Assembly (NCBI RefSeq): GCF_003610915.1
Contig: NZ_NSDJ01000001.1
Coordinates: 1,364,001-1,428,000 of the forward strand
From: Rahnella variigena
GTDB lineage: Bacteria; Pseudomonadota; Gammaproteobacteria; Enterobacterales; Enterobacteriaceae
Direction of reading: 5' to 3'
DNA length: 64,000 bases
In this document: in pieces, positions 46,765 through 57,153 of the stretch
Position numbering within the stretch: the first letter of the stretch is position 1
How the letters are laid out: every line of letters begins with the position of its first letter
Position numbers and translations under genes: made by a program
Notes under the pieces: model-generated
What the model saw: only the letters and a program-made list of their open reading frames with translations
Told to the model about the DNA's origin: nothing
Databases searched by the model: none

Positions 46765-47445
46765 TCAGCCGAAGGGAACGGTGAACTCGTCCGGTTCGCT
46801 GGCCGGACGTAAGGGCTGGACGCGCCCCACAAACATGCCGGAAGTCAGGATGTCGGTGAGCTTAACAACATGATATATCGCCTGTTTATTTTGCGTCTTC
46901 ACCTTACGTTTGATATTGCCTTTGTGTGAAGCCACGGTTTTCTGTTTGATATTCAGATGTTCGGAAATGATTTGCGTATTCAGTCCTGACATCCACATTT
47001 TTAGAATGCTCGATTCCGTCCGGCTCAGGCTGACCGGCGTAAGATCCAGTGATTGTTCCGTTTCACCCGCACGCGACAGTTGCAGGTTGTGGGCGATCAG
47101 CTGATAAATCGTGGTCGTCCTGATAGATTTCGACAAAATGATGATGTTTTTGCGGATCGGCACATAGTTCTGATAATTGAGATTCTCTCTGGAGATAAAG
47201 ACAAAGAAAAGCGTGCCGGGATGCGCGTCGATCACTGCCCTGAGGGCGTGACCGGAAGGCGCATCAGACGTAAAACAATCTTCATTCACAAAGATGATTT
47301 CAGGCGTCAGGGAATTGCATGTGGCTTGCAGTTCGTTGATGTCCTTGAGCGAAAGAATATCTTTCTGGTGTTGTCCGTTAAGTTGCAAGAGCGAATGCAA
47401 TGCCAGCTGTGTGTAAAAACACTTATCTACAATGAGCGATGACAT
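46765..47445 (-). CDS. rcsA: RcsA-like LuxR-family regulator of capsule synthesis
   Basis: A 226-aa regulator that matches E. coli RcsA (207 aa) along its length: VNEDCF, HPGTLFFVF, IRKNIIILSKSI, LSRTESSILKMWMSG, and the DNA-binding KTVASHKGNIKRKVKTQNKQ followed by IYHVVKLTD. RcsA is the co-regulator that pairs with RcsB to turn on capsule genes and is degraded by Lon. The receiver-like N-terminus lacks a phosphorylation pocket, as in RcsA. A 17-residue C-terminal tail (QPLRPASEPDEFTVPFG) is extra. AGG lies upstream of ATG 47445. In E. coli rcsA is in the flagellar region, so this position is unusual; it may be the main rcsA or a second copy. Confidence 0.75.
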   Translation of the reverse strand: MSSLIVDKCFYTQLALHSLLQLNGQHQKDILSLKDINELQATCNSLTPEIIFVNEDCFTSDAPSGHALRAVIDAHPGTLFFVFISRENLNYQNYVPIRKNIIILSKSIRTTTIYQLIAHNLQLSRAGETEQSLDLTPVSLSRTESSILKMWMSGLNTQIISEHLNIKQKTVASHKGNIKRKVKTQNKQAIYHVVKLTDILTSGMFVGRVQPLRPASEPDEFTVPFG

Positions 47446-47720
47446 TGGGTTTACCTGTTTTTTGGCCTCTGTATGACTGCAGTGCAGAGAAGCTCGTTTT
47501 TATAAAAATGACCGTACAGCGATAGGGCATTCCCGTGAAAGTTGCCGGTCGCCGGCGAAACTAACATTGCTGTGTAAAGGGATACCCCTGGCGAGAGTAA
47601 TAAAGCGGGAAGAGATTGATGTAAATCAGCAGAAGGGGTTTTGGAACGTTTTGTGAGATCTTTGAGACGAATTGAGAGCGGGAAAGATGAAAGTTTCAGA
47701 ATTGTGACGTTTTTTATCGT

Positions 47721-47750
47721 AAAACGCCGGGCTACAGAAGGTAACCCGGC
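47721..47750 (-). terminator. Rho-independent terminator of the P-type ATPase gene
   Basis: On the minus strand, stem GCCGGGTTAC / GTAGCCCGGC (one G-U) around CTTCT, followed by GTTTTACG. The remainder of the gap to the RcsA-like start (47446-47720) should contain that gene's promoter; I saw no ORF there. Confidence 0.75.
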
Positions 47751-47764
47751 ATAAGGATAAATCG

Positions 47765-50503
47765 TCAGACTTTCTTGCGGATGAAGCGGTTAACCAGCCA
47801 TTTCTCGATTTCGACAATCACGAAGATCATCGCACCGACCACCAGCGTGATACCCCAGAATTTCAGCGGCATCGGTACGGTGCCAAACAACTGGTTCATG
47901 ACTGGCAGATAAATCAGCGCCAGCTGCAGCACCAGTAATACGCCGGAAACAATCCACAATCCTTTGTTGACGAACACTTCGCGGGTCAGCGGGAAGCGGT
48001 CCATCACGCGGCAGTTAAACATATACACCCACTGCGCGGTAACCAGCGTCTGTAACAGCACGGTACGGATCAAATCGCTGCTGTAGCCACGCGGCTGCAT
48101 CCAGGCTTCAAGAACGAAGGCGCTGCAGGCAATCAGAATACCGACGAAAGCGATACGCCAGACGGCATGCAGATCCAGTACGTGCTGACCTGGTGCGCGA
48201 GGACGGCGACGCATCATGCCTTTCTCACCCGGCTCGAAGGCCAGACCGAACGACAGCGTGGTGGAGGTCGCCATGTTCATCCATAAGATCTGCACCGGCG
48301 TCAGCGGGATCACCGCACCGGCCAGAATTGCCAGGATAATCAGCAGCCCCTGCGCGAGGTTAGTCGGCAGAATAAACAGAATCGTTTTCTTCAGGTTGTC
48401 GTAAACGCGACGTCCTTCTTTTACCGCACTGGCGATGGTCGCGAAGTTGTCATCGGTCAGAACCATGTCTGCGGCTTCTTTGGTGACTTCAGTGCCTTTG
48501 ATACCCATTGCGATACCGACGTCGGCCTGTTTCAGCGCTGGCGCGTCATTCACGCCATCGCCGGTCATCCCGACTACTTCACCGTTTTCCTGCAAGGCTT
48601 TGACCAGACGCAATTTATGCTCAGGGCTGGTACGGGCGAAAATATCGTACTGGCTGGCAGCGACGGCCAGTTCAGCGTCATCCATATGCTCAAGCTGGTA
48701 ACCGGTGATGGAGTCGCCGCTGTTGCCGATGCCTAACATTTTGCCGATAGCCATCGCGGTTTCCTGATGGTCACCGGTGATCATCTTCACGCGGATCCCG
48801 GCCTGCTGACACTGTGCAATCGCATCAATGGCTTCAGGGCGTGGCGGATCCATCATGGCGGCAATCCCGGTGAACACCAGTCCTTCCTGCAGGTGGACAT
48901 GGTTCAGGTCGCCTGCAATTTCCGGCTCATCTTTGACAGCCGCAGCTACCATGCGCAGACCCTGACGGGCATAGCGCGCCATCTCTTCTTCCCAGTACTC
49001 GCGGCGGAAAGGCTGGACGCCGTTTTCAGTCAGCTCAAGTTTCGCTAAGGAGAACAGAACATCCGGTGCGCCGGTCACAAACAACTGGGTTTTGCCGCCG
49101 ATGCGCTGCAAGGTCGCCATGTATTTATGTTTGGAATCAAACGGGATTTTATCCAGAGATTCAACCTGACCGGTATGCAGACTGGCTTTCGCTGCCAGCA
49201 CTTTCAGTGCGCCGGACGTCGGCCCGCCGGTAATTCCCCAGTGGCCTCTGTCGTCCTGAATCAGCTGGCTGTCGTTACAGATATCCACGGCAGTGATGAA
49301 GGTGTTGAGCACCGGCATACTGATGACATCCACCTGGCGCTGCGTTTGTGCATCCACGATGCGGCCTTTTGGCTGGTAGCTTTCCCCTTCCACATCGTAA
49401 GCACGGTCTGCCAGAATCACCGCTTTCACGGTCATTTCATTCATGGTCAGCGTGCCGGTTTTATCCGAGCAAATGACGGTCATTGAGCCCAGCGTTTCGA
49501 CGGTCGGCAGTTTGCGGATAATGGCATGATTACGCGCCATCGACTGCACGCCCAGCGACAGAATAATCGAGATAATTGCCGGTAAACCTTCCGGAACCGA
49601 TGCGACAGCCAGACTGATCAGCGACAGGAGCAGTTCGCCCAGCGGCATATCACGCAGGATAAAAGCGAACACAAACAGGAACGCCATCATCAGCAGGATC
49701 AGCGCGAAGATGCCTTTGCCCAGTTTGTCGATTTGCTGCAACAGCGGGGTACGCTGCGCTTTAATCGCTGACATCATCTGGCTGATGTGGCCCAGCTCCG
49801 TGTCCTGACCGGTGGCATAAACCACACCGGTGGCGGTGCCGCCGCTGATCATGGTGCCGGAGAACAGCAAGTTGTGGCGATCGCCGATCATGACTTCATC
49901 GTCGATGACCTGAGCGTTTTTGATGACGACGGTGGATTCGCCGGTGAGGATCGCTTCTTCGACCTGCAGGTTATGCGCGCTGACGATACGGATGTCTGCC
50001 GGGATTTTGTCACCGGGACGCAGTTGCACGATATCGCCGGGCACCAGCTGGTCGGCATTAATGGTTTGAACTTGTCCGTCACGCATCACTACGGCCTGAC
50101 TGGACAGCATGTTTTGAATACTTTTCAGTGATTTTTCGGCGCTGTTCTCCTGAAGAAAACCAATCAGCGCATTGATCACCGCTACGCCCAGGATGACGAA
50201 GGTATCGACCCAGTGTCCCATCGCACCGGTCACGACGGCGGCGGCGAGCAGGATGTAAATCAGGACATCATTGAAGTGCGCCAGAAAACGCATCAGGGCA
50301 CTTTTGGATTGTTTTTCCGGTAATGCGTTCGGGCCATATTTATTCAGGCGCTCGCTGGCTTCCTGCCGCGTCAGGCCATTTTCGCCGGTTTCCAGGCGCT
50401 GCATAGCCTCGTTACTACTAATCTGATACCAGTTTTTGTTTTCTGCTGCGGCAGAGGAAGAAGGGCTGGCATTCGTTTTTACCGATGAAGTTGAATGAGT
50501 CAT
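47765..50503 (-). CDS. P-type cation-transporting ATPase
   Basis: A 912-aa P-type ATPase with about ten membrane helices. Visible are the actuator TGES, PEGLP in helix M4, the phosphorylation motif CSDKTGTLT (Asp347), the nucleotide-binding [14 protein letters not shown] region, and the hinge [12 protein letters not shown]. The overall order is that of P2-type (Ca/Na) pumps. In helix M6 the P2A signature NxxTDxxP is replaced by [16 protein letters not shown], so the usual M6 Asp is a Ser and the ion cannot be assigned. The start 50503 is supported by GGAAAAG; another ATG lies four codons upstream. The gene is an insertion between ettA and slt. Its substrate is left open. Confidence 0.88.
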   Translation of the reverse strand: MTHSTSSVKTNASPSSSAAAENKNWYQISSNEAMQRLETGENGLTRQEASERLNKYGPNALPEKQSKSALMRFLAHFNDVLIYILLAAAVVTGAMGHWVDTFVILGVAVINALIGFLQENSAEKSLKSIQNMLSSQAVVMRDGQVQTINADQLVPGDIVQLRPGDKIPADIRIVSAHNLQVEEAILTGESTVVIKNAQVIDDEVMIGDRHNLLFSGTMISGGTATGVVYATGQDTELGHISQMMSAIKAQRTPLLQQIDKLGKGIFALILLMMAFLFVFAFILRDMPLGELLLSLISLAVASVPEGLPAIISIILSLGVQSMARNHAIIRKLPTVETLGSMTVICSDKTGTLTMNEMTVKAVILADRAYDVEGESYQPKGRIVDAQTQRQVDVISMPVLNTFITAVDICNDSQLIQDDRGHWGITGGPTSGALKVLAAKASLHTGQVESLDKIPFDSKHKYMATLQRIGGKTQLFVTGAPDVLFSLAKLELTENGVQPFRREYWEEEMARYARQGLRMVAAAVKDEPEIAGDLNHVHLQEGLVFTGIAAMMDPPRPEAIDAIAQCQQAGIRVKMITGDHQETAMAIGKMLGIGNSGDSITGYQLEHMDDAELAVAASQYDIFARTSPEHKLRLVKALQENGEVVGMTGDGVNDAPALKQADVGIAMGIKGTEVTKEAADMVLTDDNFATIASAVKEGRRVYDNLKKTILFILPTNLAQGLLIILAILAGAVIPLTPVQILWMNMATSTTLSFGLAFEPGEKGMMRRRPRAPGQHVLDLHAVWRIAFVGILIACSAFVLEAWMQPRGYSSDLIRTVLLQTLVTAQWVYMFNCRVMDRFPLTREVFVNKGLWIVSGVLLVLQLALIYLPVMNQLFGTVPMPLKFWGITLVVGAMIFVIVEIEKWLVNRFIRKKV

Positions 50504-51088
50504 ATACTTTTCCATAAGCGAAGAACTGGGCTGTTATTAATATTTCAATCCTGACGGCGAAATAGCGAATATCAATTAATCAATTTTACAATAGGGACTA
50601 ATCATAATTAATTCGGAGTAAATAAGTTTGATCTGAGCCAATAAATACTTTTTGCAGAGAATTAAATAATAAAAATCATTAAAAAACATTATCTTATGTG
50701 AGTTAGGAATTTGCGTATTATTCCCATTTTATTTAACGTTTGTTTAGGAAGTGGTTATCTGGGTAAATTGATGTAAATAAAGCTGAGTTTTGTCAGTGTG
50801 GCTATTTAATTTCGAATTGTAAGGCTGCTATCTATTTGTAATTAACAGATGAATACCCGTTAATTATCTGCGGGTATAATGTCCGCTCAAATTATTCCTG
50901 CCGCGATATTCTGTGACAGAAAATAGATCTGCCTCCGTCTGGTAAGTGCCGGGCGCTTGCACCACACTGTGTAAAGTTTGTGATGCTGTCTCCTCATCGC
51001 TTCAATTTTAAAAATGAATCGATTAGCGTAGTAGCTGTCTACACAATGCAGAACAGTTTCGGCACAACCCGCGAGGATAAAGGTAAGT
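50504..51088. other. Intergenic region between the P-type ATPase gene and slt
   Basis: About 585 bp, AT-rich in its left half (50560-50880). It must contain the divergent promoters of the ATPase gene and slt. No ORF with a credible start signal and no RNA gene was recognised. Confidence 0.5.
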
Positions 51089-53017
51089 ATGGTCAAGGTG
51101 GACAAATGGCACTCTCTGGCACTGAGCGTGTTGCTGGTAACAGCATCGGGCGTGGCGAAAGCGGACTCGCTGGACGCACAGCGTCAGCATTATATGCAGA
51201 TTAAACAGGCGTGGGATAACAATCAGATGGACGTTGTCAGCCAGCTGATGCCGACGCTGGAAGACTATCCTCTTTATCCTTATCTGGAATACCGGCAGCT
51301 AACGCAGGAACTGGGGGACGCGACACCGGCGCAGGTGAACGCATTTGTGAAAGCGAACCCGACATTGCCGCCTGCGCGTTCTTTGCCAGCCCGCTTTGTC
51401 AATGAACTGGCGCGCCGTCAGGACTGGAACAGTTTGCTTTCATTCAGCCCGCAACCGCCGAAACCGGTGGCGGCGCGCTGTAACTACTATTACGCCAAAT
51501 GGGCGACCGGCGATCAGAAAACAGCGTTTGATGGTGCGAAAGACATCTGGCTGACCGGCACATCACTGCCCAATACCTGCGATAAATTGTTCTCGGTCTG
51601 GCAGGGCGCAGGCAATCAGACCGCGCTGACGACGCTGCAACGAATTGGCCTGGCGATGAAAGCGGGTAACACCAGTCTGGTCAGTTATCTGGCAAAGCAG
51701 TTGCCACCTGATTATCAGACCATGCGCGATGCGCTTGTCGATCTGCAAAATAATCCGAATACCCTCGAAAGCTTTGCGCGCAATGTCGGTCCGACTGATT
51801 TTACCCGTAACGCGACCAGCATTACGTTCGCGCGCATTGCCCGTGATGATTCTGAGAATGCCCGTTCGATGATCCCGGTGCTCGTGCGCTTGCAGAAGAT
51901 GAGTGACAGCGACCGGCTCGAACTGGAAGAAGCCGTTGCCTGGCGTTATATGGGCAGCGACGCCGCACCGGAACAGGCGGCATGGCGCGATAACGTCATT
52001 TTGCGCAGCCATTCCACCACGCTTGTTGAGCGCCGCATTCGTATGGCGCTGGCCGCCGGAGATCGTCAGGGGCTGAACCAGTGGCTGCAACGCTTGCCGT
52101 CGGATGCCCTGCAGGAAGATGAATGGCAATACTGGCGTGCGTCCGTGATGATTGATAACGGTCAGCGCTCGCAAGGCGAAGCGATGCTGCGTACGTTAAT
52201 GAAAGGCCGCGGATTCTATCCGATGGCGGCGGCGCAAAAGCTGAACGTGACTTATCCGATGCAGATTTCTGTCGCGGCTAAGCCAGATTCAAGTATTGCG
52301 AAATTGCCGGAAGTGGCGCGTGTGCGTGAGCTGATGTACTGGCAGATGGACAATCTGGCGCGTACCGAATGGAGTTATCTGGTCAGCAGCCGTACGGAAT
52401 CGCAGCAGTCGGCGCTGGCGCGTTATGCGTTCGAGCAAAAATGGCCGGATCTCAGTGTGCAGGCCACCATTACCGGCAAGCTGTGGGATTATCTCGAAGA
52501 GCGTTTCCCGCTCGCGTGGCCGGATGAATTCCGTCGTGCGACCAACGATAAAGGCATCACGCAAAGCTACGCGATGGCGATTGCCCGTCAGGAAAGTGCG
52601 TGGAATCCGAAAGCCCGTTCGCCGGTTGGCGCTGCCGGTCTGATGCAGGTGATGCCTGCGACTGCGCAACATACCGTCGACATGTTTGGGTTGCAGGGCT
52701 ACAGCAATCCGGGGCAATTACTGGATCCGCAGATGAACATAACGATCGGCACCAGTTATTTGGAATATGTCTATCAGATGTTTGGGCGCAACCGTATTTT
52801 GTCCAGTGCGGCATATAACGCCGGGCCTTCACGCGTAAATACCTGGTTAGGTAACAGCGCGGGCAGGGTGGATTCAGTGGCGTTTATCGAGAGTATCCCT
52901 TTCTCTGAAACTCGTCGATATGTTAAAAATGTGTTGGCATATGACGCGTTTTATCGCTATTTTTTACATCAACCCGCCAAGATTTTGACGGATGCCGAAT
53001 GGCAGAGGCGTTACTGA
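51089..53017 (+). CDS. slt: Soluble lytic murein transglycosylase
   Basis: A 642-aa periplasmic enzyme (E. coli Slt70 645) that cleaves the MurNAc-GlcNAc bond of peptidoglycan to form 1,6-anhydro ends. A signal peptide ends at GVAKA (about residue 25). The ring-shaped superhelical U- and L-domains fill most of the protein. The C-terminal lysozyme-like domain has catalytic Glu502 in IARQESAWNPKARSPVGAAG and LMQVMPATA. trpR follows after about 50 bp, as in E. coli. Confidence 0.96.
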   Translation: MVKVDKWHSLALSVLLVTASGVAKADSLDAQRQHYMQIKQAWDNNQMDVVSQLMPTLEDYPLYPYLEYRQLTQELGDATPAQVNAFVKANPTLPPARSLPARFVNELARRQDWNSLLSFSPQPPKPVAARCNYYYAKWATGDQKTAFDGAKDIWLTGTSLPNTCDKLFSVWQGAGNQTALTTLQRIGLAMKAGNTSLVSYLAKQLPPDYQTMRDALVDLQNNPNTLESFARNVGPTDFTRNATSITFARIARDDSENARSMIPVLVRLQKMSDSDRLELEEAVAWRYMGSDAAPEQAAWRDNVILRSHSTTLVERRIRMALAAGDRQGLNQWLQRLPSDALQEDEWQYWRASVMIDNGQRSQGEAMLRTLMKGRGFYPMAAAQKLNVTYPMQISVAAKPDSSIAKLPEVARVRELMYWQMDNLARTEWSYLVSSRTESQQSALARYAFEQKWPDLSVQATITGKLWDYLEERFPLAWPDEFRRATNDKGITQSYAMAIARQESAWNPKARSPVGAAGLMQVMPATAQHTVDMFGLQGYSNPGQLLDPQMNITIGTSYLEYVYQMFGRNRILSSAAYNAGPSRVNTWLGNSAGRVDSVAFIESIPFSETRRYVKNVLAYDAFYRYFLHQPAKILTDAEWQRRY

Positions 53018-53043
53018 TCCTTCGTCGTTTATGGTAAGCTGCT

Positions 53044-53061
53044 GTACTAGTTTAATAGTAT
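53044..53061. promoter_or_regulatory. trp operator before trpR
   Basis: GTACTAGTTTAATAGTAT is a near-palindrome with a perfect left TrpR half-site (GTACTAGTT). It ends about ten bases before the trpR start I chose, consistent with autoregulation by TrpR-tryptophan. Confidence 0.75.
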
Positions 53062-53071
53062 GGCAGCCATC

Positions 53072-53407
53072 ATGACCCAACGACCAATCAATGACCCTGC
53101 TCTTTCCCAACAAGGCAATGAGGACTGGCAATGCTTCCTGGCATTGCTGCAGCATTCTTTTGCTGAAAATCTGCATCAGGATTTGCTGCAACTGCTGCTT
53201 ACGCCCGACGAACGTGCGGCGCTGGGTACGCGGGTGCGGATTATTCAGGAACTGATGCGCGGAGAGTTGAGTCAGCGTGAGCTGAAAAGCCAGCTGGGAG
53301 CAGGTATCGCCACGATAACACGTGGTTCGAATGGCCTGAAAACGGCACCGGCGGAGCTTAAGGAATGGCTGAGTGAGCACCTGCTGACAGACAAAACGGA
53401 CGACTGA
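53072..53407 (+). CDS. trpR: Trp operon repressor
   Basis: A 111-aa repressor (E. coli 108). With bound tryptophan it represses trpEDCBA, aroH, mtr and itself. The DNA-reading part is [23 protein letters not shown] followed by the helix-turn-helix [25 protein letters not shown] chose ATG 53072; an in-frame ATG at 53060 overlaps the operator and has no Shine-Dalgarno, but cannot be excluded. It lies between slt and the converging yjjX, as in E. coli. Confidence 0.93.
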   Translation: MTQRPINDPALSQQGNEDWQCFLALLQHSFAENLHQDLLQLLLTPDERAALGTRVRIIQELMRGELSQRELKSQLGAGIATITRGSNGLKTAPAELKEWLSEHLLTDKTDD

Positions 53408-53430
53408 AGCGTCCGTTATCGTCTGATATT

Positions 53431-53964
53431 TTAGTGCGTTTGGGTTCTGACCTGATACACCGAATTATGAAAAGGCGCTAAAGCCAGTACCAGCGCCTGA
53501 TGATAAACGCTGGTGCGGGTCAATTTTCCTGCTGTAAAGACTCCGATCGCGCCGCCTTTACGTTTTACTTCTGTGATACCCGTCAGTTTTTCCATCTCAT
53601 CTCCCAGTTCGCTGCCCTGGTTAATTCCTTGTAAAATAATTTCAGGTAACATCAGGCTCGCTGAACGGGATTCACCACGCTGGTGCATATTCTCAATCAC
53701 CATCCAGGCGAAGGTCATATTGTCTTCGATACCCGCTTCCACGCCGACCCAGAAGTCTGCCTCGGGGCGAACCTGGCGGGCGCCGATAACGCGATGGCGC
53801 GCACCGGTACGGGTTTCATTACTGCCGATAGGTTGACTGGGAACACCACTGTCGACGTCAACGCCTTCAATGCGGAATGCCTCAGCGCCGAAAATGTCTT
53901 CAAAAGCCATAGCGATAGCTTTGATCTTTGCCGGGTTAGTGGTTGCAGCGACAACATGGTACAT
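53431..53964 (-). CDS. yjjX: Inosine/xanthosine triphosphatase YjjX
   Basis: A 177-aa protein (E. coli about 170) that hydrolyses non-canonical ITP and XTP to keep them out of nucleic acids. The N-terminus [21 protein letters not shown] carries the nucleotide-phosphate loop, and VGVEAGIE and [14 protein letters not shown] are family stretches. It is on the strand opposite trpR and gpmB, with gpmB divergent 51 bp away. Confidence 0.93.
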   Translation of the reverse strand: MYHVVAATTNPAKIKAIAMAFEDIFGAEAFRIEGVDVDSGVPSQPIGSNETRTGARHRVIGARQVRPEADFWVGVEAGIEDNMTFAWMVIENMHQRGESRSASLMLPEIILQGINQGSELGDEMEKLTGITEVKRKGGAIGVFTAGKLTRTSVYHQALVLALAPFHNSVYQVRTQTH

Positions 53965-54015
53965 AGAGTTTTAGCATCCTTTAGCAAATTTCACGCAGTA
54001 TAACGGAAAACACTC

Positions 54016-54663
54016 ATGTTACAGGTATATCTCGTCCGTCACGGCGAAACAGAATGGAACGCCGCACGCCGTATTCAGGGGCAATCAGACAGCCCGCTGA
54101 CGGCCAAAGGTCTTTATCAGGCGCGTCAGGTTGCTGAGCGTGTGCGTAATGAAGGGATCACCCACGTCATCACCAGTGACTTAGGACGTACCCGCCATAC
54201 GGCGCAGATTATCGCTGATGCCTGCGGGTGTGAAGTGATCAATGAGCCGCGTTTGCGCGAATTACATATGGGCGTGCTGGAAGAGCGTATTCTGGACGGC
54301 CTGACAGAGCAGGAAGAAGTATGGCGTAAGCAGATGGTCGATGGTTCACCGAAAGGGCGTATTCCTGAAGGTGAAACGATGACGGAACTGGCTGAGCGTA
54401 TGCGTGCTGCACTCGACAGCTGTCTGGATTTACCGGAAGGCAGTAAGCCTTTGCTGGTCAGTCACGGTATTGCACTGGGCTGCCTGATCAGTACCATCCT
54501 CGGGCTACCTGCTTATGCGGAACGTCGTCTGCGTCTGCGTAACTGTTCTTTATCGCGTGTCGATCACCAGCAAAGTGCCTGGCTTGCGAATGGCTGGATT
54601 GTGGAAACAGCGGGCGATGTATCACATCTGGAACTGCCCGCGTTAGACGAGTTGCAACGCTAA
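54016..54663 (+). CDS. gpmB: Phosphoglycerate mutase-like phosphatase GpmB (YtjC)
   Basis: A 215-aa histidine phosphatase, the E. coli length. The catalytic motif LVRHGETEWNAARRIQG has the phosphorylated histidine, with Arg and Glu of the pocket at RELHMGVLEE and the second His in LLVSHGIALG. Despite the name, members close to E. coli YtjC act more as phosphatases than mutases; the substrate here is uncertain. It converges with rob, 12 bp away. Confidence 0.93.
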   Translation: MLQVYLVRHGETEWNAARRIQGQSDSPLTAKGLYQARQVAERVRNEGITHVITSDLGRTRHTAQIIADACGCEVINEPRLRELHMGVLEERILDGLTEQEEVWRKQMVDGSPKGRIPEGETMTELAERMRAALDSCLDLPEGSKPLLVSHGIALGCLISTILGLPAYAERRLRLRNCSLSRVDHQQSAWLANGWIVETAGDVSHLELPALDELQR

Positions 54664-54675
54664 CGCCAGAAGGCG

Positions 54676-55539
54676 TTAGCGGCGGATTGGGATCAGGTAA
54701 TCACACTGTAGTTCGGTTGGCGTAGTGCCTGGGGCACGGCCATTCGTGTAAAAGCGTTCGATATCCTGTCCCTTTCTGCGGGTCAGTTTCAATGTCGGCA
54801 GACAGGTGCTGTACAGCGTCAGAATAAACTCCTGCAAATGCTCCGGCGTGCCATTGTAATGGAACATGGCATATTCGCCGTGCTGCAACACAATTGGCTG
54901 ACCTTCAACGTTTTCCGGCAGGTGCTGAGCTTCCAGCGCGGTCGTGTACAATACTTCCTGCTCGTCATCTTTTTCCTGGCTTGGACGCGAATGGTGCAGG
55001 CCATAAAGTATTGGTGGCAGCGTTTTTGCTTCACCAATATATTGACGCCAGAAATGACGACGCATCTCGTTTCGGTACGTGGTGATTTGCTCCAGCGTAC
55101 AGGCGTAACTCTGCGTCATCCCGACCAGATGCTGTTCCGGCAGCGAGATATATTCAGGCTGCGGCAGAATAAAAGCGCCCAGACGGATTGGCGGACAAAT
55201 CCCAAACGAATGCCAGTCTTCAGCACGACGATACAGTGCCGGTGTTTGTGCAAATTGTTTTTTGAATGCCCGGGTAAATGTTTGTTGAGAATCAAAACGA
55301 TACTGAAGGGCGATATCTAAAATCGGGCGACTGGTGAGACGCAAGGCCACGGCCGCTTTCGACAAACGGCGGGCACGAATATAAGCGCCAATGGCATTAT
55401 TAGTGACATCTTTAAACATGCGCTGCAGGTGCCACTTGGAATAGCCGGCCTTGGCTGCGACATTGTCGAGTGACAAGGGCTGGTCTAAATGGGTTTCTAA
55501 CCAGCTAAGAAGGTCACGAATGATTCCTGCTTGATCCAT
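54676..55539 (-). CDS. rob: Right origin-binding protein Rob (AraC/MarA type)
   Basis: A 287-aa regulator (E. coli 289). The N-terminal AraC-type DNA-binding domain (DQPLSLDNVAAKAGYSKWHLQRMFKD, then ILDIALQYRFDSQQTFTRAF) binds marboxes and the right border of oriC. The C-terminal GyrI-like domain binds small ligands. It activates the mar/sox/rob resistance regulon. ATG 55539 is preceded by GAGGACG and gives MDQAGIIRDLLSWLE, as in E. coli; the upstream 19 codons of open frame are not homologous. creA is divergent. Confidence 0.95.
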   Translation of the reverse strand: MDQAGIIRDLLSWLETHLDQPLSLDNVAAKAGYSKWHLQRMFKDVTNNAIGAYIRARRLSKAAVALRLTSRPILDIALQYRFDSQQTFTRAFKKQFAQTPALYRRAEDWHSFGICPPIRLGAFILPQPEYISLPEQHLVGMTQSYACTLEQITTYRNEMRRHFWRQYIGEAKTLPPILYGLHHSRPSQEKDDEQEVLYTTALEAQHLPENVEGQPIVLQHGEYAMFHYNGTPEHLQEFILTLYSTCLPTLKLTRRKGQDIERFYTNGRAPGTTPTELQCDYLIPIRR

Positions 55540-55747
55540 AGATCGTCCTCGTTGAACTAAGATAAATGCACAGAATGATGGGCGGCATAATAGCAACTTT
55601 TTACCGATAAGACTTCCTAAGAATTTTTTGGCTATCTGTGCTATTTGCCTGTGTTACAGAGTATTTCATTCCGAAAGTGTGAATACACGCTTTCTCCGTA
55701 GGGTTTCTTTGGAAAACAACGTCATGGTGATGACGTGGAGTAACTTA

Positions 55748-56230
55748 ATGAATAGATGTTGGATTTTTGTTTTTTCGATGTTTGCTTTTTGTTCTGCAGC
55801 GGTGCATGCAGAGCAGGTGGGTTCGGTCGATACCGTCTTCAAACTCTTCGGTCCCGACCATAAGATTGTTGTCGAGGCCTTTGATGATCCTGATATTAAA
55901 AATGTAACTTGTTATATCAGTCGTGCGAAAACCGGTGGCATCAAGGGCGGTTTAGGGCTGGCAGAAGATACCGCTGATGCCGCGATTTCCTGTCAGCAGG
56001 TGGGCCCGATTGAGTTAAGCGACAAGATTAAGCAAGGCAAAGACAAAGGAACGGTTGTTTTTCAGAAGCGCACATCGCTGGTGTTTAAAAAGCTGCAGGT
56101 GGTCCGTTTTTATGACGCGAATCGCAACGCACTTATTTATCTGAGCTACTCCGATAAAGTGGTGGATGGTTCACCGAAAAACGCACTAAGCGCGGTACCG
56201 ATTATTCCGTGGGCGCATACCGCTCCGTGA
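55748..56230 (+). CDS. creA: CreA family protein, exported
   Basis: A 160-aa protein (E. coli 157). A signal peptide ends at AAVHA (about residue 21). The mature protein begins [20 protein letters not shown] and keeps the highly conserved core [23 protein letters not shown] and [16 protein letters not shown] stands eight bases before ATG 55748. In E. coli creA leads the creABCD operon; here creB, creC and creD are missing and arcA follows directly, behind a strong terminator. The function of CreA is not known. Confidence 0.92.
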   Translation: MNRCWIFVFSMFAFCSAAVHAEQVGSVDTVFKLFGPDHKIVVEAFDDPDIKNVTCYISRAKTGGIKGGLGLAEDTADAAISCQQVGPIELSDKIKQGKDKGTVVFQKRTSLVFKKLQVVRFYDANRNALIYLSYSDKVVDGSPKNALSAVPIIPWAHTAP

Positions 56231-56253
56231 GTTCTCAGCAATGCGCAAAAAAC

Positions 56254-56292
56254 AAAAGGCCAGCTTTCGCTGGCCTTTGACGTTTTTTTCAC
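56254..56292. terminator. Rho-independent terminator of creA (possibly bidirectional with arcA)
   Basis: A perfect 10-bp stem AAAGGCCAGC / GCTGGCCTTT around TTTC, then GACGTTTTTTT. An A-run on the left side could also serve the leftward arcA transcript. Confidence 0.88.
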
Positions 56293-56337
56293 AGGATACC
56301 GTCTCACCGGATACAGTGCGGTTGGCAACCTTTTGTA

Positions 56338-57054
56338 TCAGTCTTCCAGATCACCGCAGAAACGATAGCCTTCACCATGAATGGTGGCGATGATTTCCGG
56401 GGTGTCAGGCGTCGCTTCGAAATGTTTACGGATGCGACGGATAGTGACGTCAACGGTACGGTCATGAGGCTTCAGCTCACGGCCGGTCATTTTCTTCAGC
56501 AAATCGCCACGGGTTTGGATCTTGCCCGGGTTTTCGCAGAAGTGCAGCATGGCGCGGAATTCGCTGCGCGGTAACTTGTACTGCTCACCTTGCGGACTCA
56601 CCAGCGAACGGCTGTTGATATCGAGTTCCCAGCCATTGAATTTGTAGCTTTCAACCAGACGGCGTTCTTCGCCGGTGGTGCCCAGATTCATGGTGCGGGA
56701 CAGCAGGTTGCGTGCGCGGATAGTCAGTTCGCGTGGGTTGAAAGGCTTAGTGATGTAATCATCAGCGCCGATTTCCAGACCCAGAATTTTATCAACTTCG
56801 TTATCGCGGCCAGTCAGGAACATCAAAGCAACGCTGGCTTGTTCGCGTAATTCGCGTGCCAGCAGCAGGCCGTTTTTGCCTGGCAGGTTGATGTCCATGA
56901 TAACCAGATTGATGTCATTTTCGGACAGAATATGGTGCATTTCTGCGCCATCATTAGCTTCATGTACCATGTAGCCTTCTGCTTCAAAAATGCTCTTTAA
57001 CGTATTACGTGTCACTAACTCGTCTTCGACGATCAGAATGTGAGGGGTCTGCAT
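56338..57054 (-). CDS. arcA: Aerobic respiration control response regulator ArcA
   Basis: A 238-aa OmpR-type response regulator, the E. coli length. The receiver domain carries the acidic pair Glu10/Asp11, phospho-acceptor Asp54 in VIMDINLP, and the conserved Lys in YITKPF. The C-terminal winged helix ends with [23 protein letters not shown]. With sensor ArcB (not in this window) it represses respiratory genes without oxygen. It has a long 5' region of over 600 bp that includes the yjjY-like ORF on the other strand, as in E. coli. Confidence 0.97.
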   Translation of the reverse strand: MQTPHILIVEDELVTRNTLKSIFEAEGYMVHEANDGAEMHHILSENDINLVIMDINLPGKNGLLLARELREQASVALMFLTGRDNEVDKILGLEIGADDYITKPFNPRELTIRARNLLSRTMNLGTTGEERRLVESYKFNGWELDINSRSLVSPQGEQYKLPRSEFRAMLHFCENPGKIQTRGDLLKKMTGRELKPHDRTVDVTIRRIRKHFEATPDTPEIIATIHGEGYRFCGDLED

Positions 57055-57153
57055 GATTGCTACCTAAGATTGCCAACAAATAGAAAATAGGAGTACAGAA
57101 GTCCTTGTTATCCCAGAGAATTTTGATGCTTTATTGGGCATCTCACTCGTTAC

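Noticed and set aside
47521..47535. A possible RcsAB box (AGGGCATTCCC) upstream of the RcsA-like gene
   Set aside because: Only about half of the consensus positions match, too weak to report as a site.
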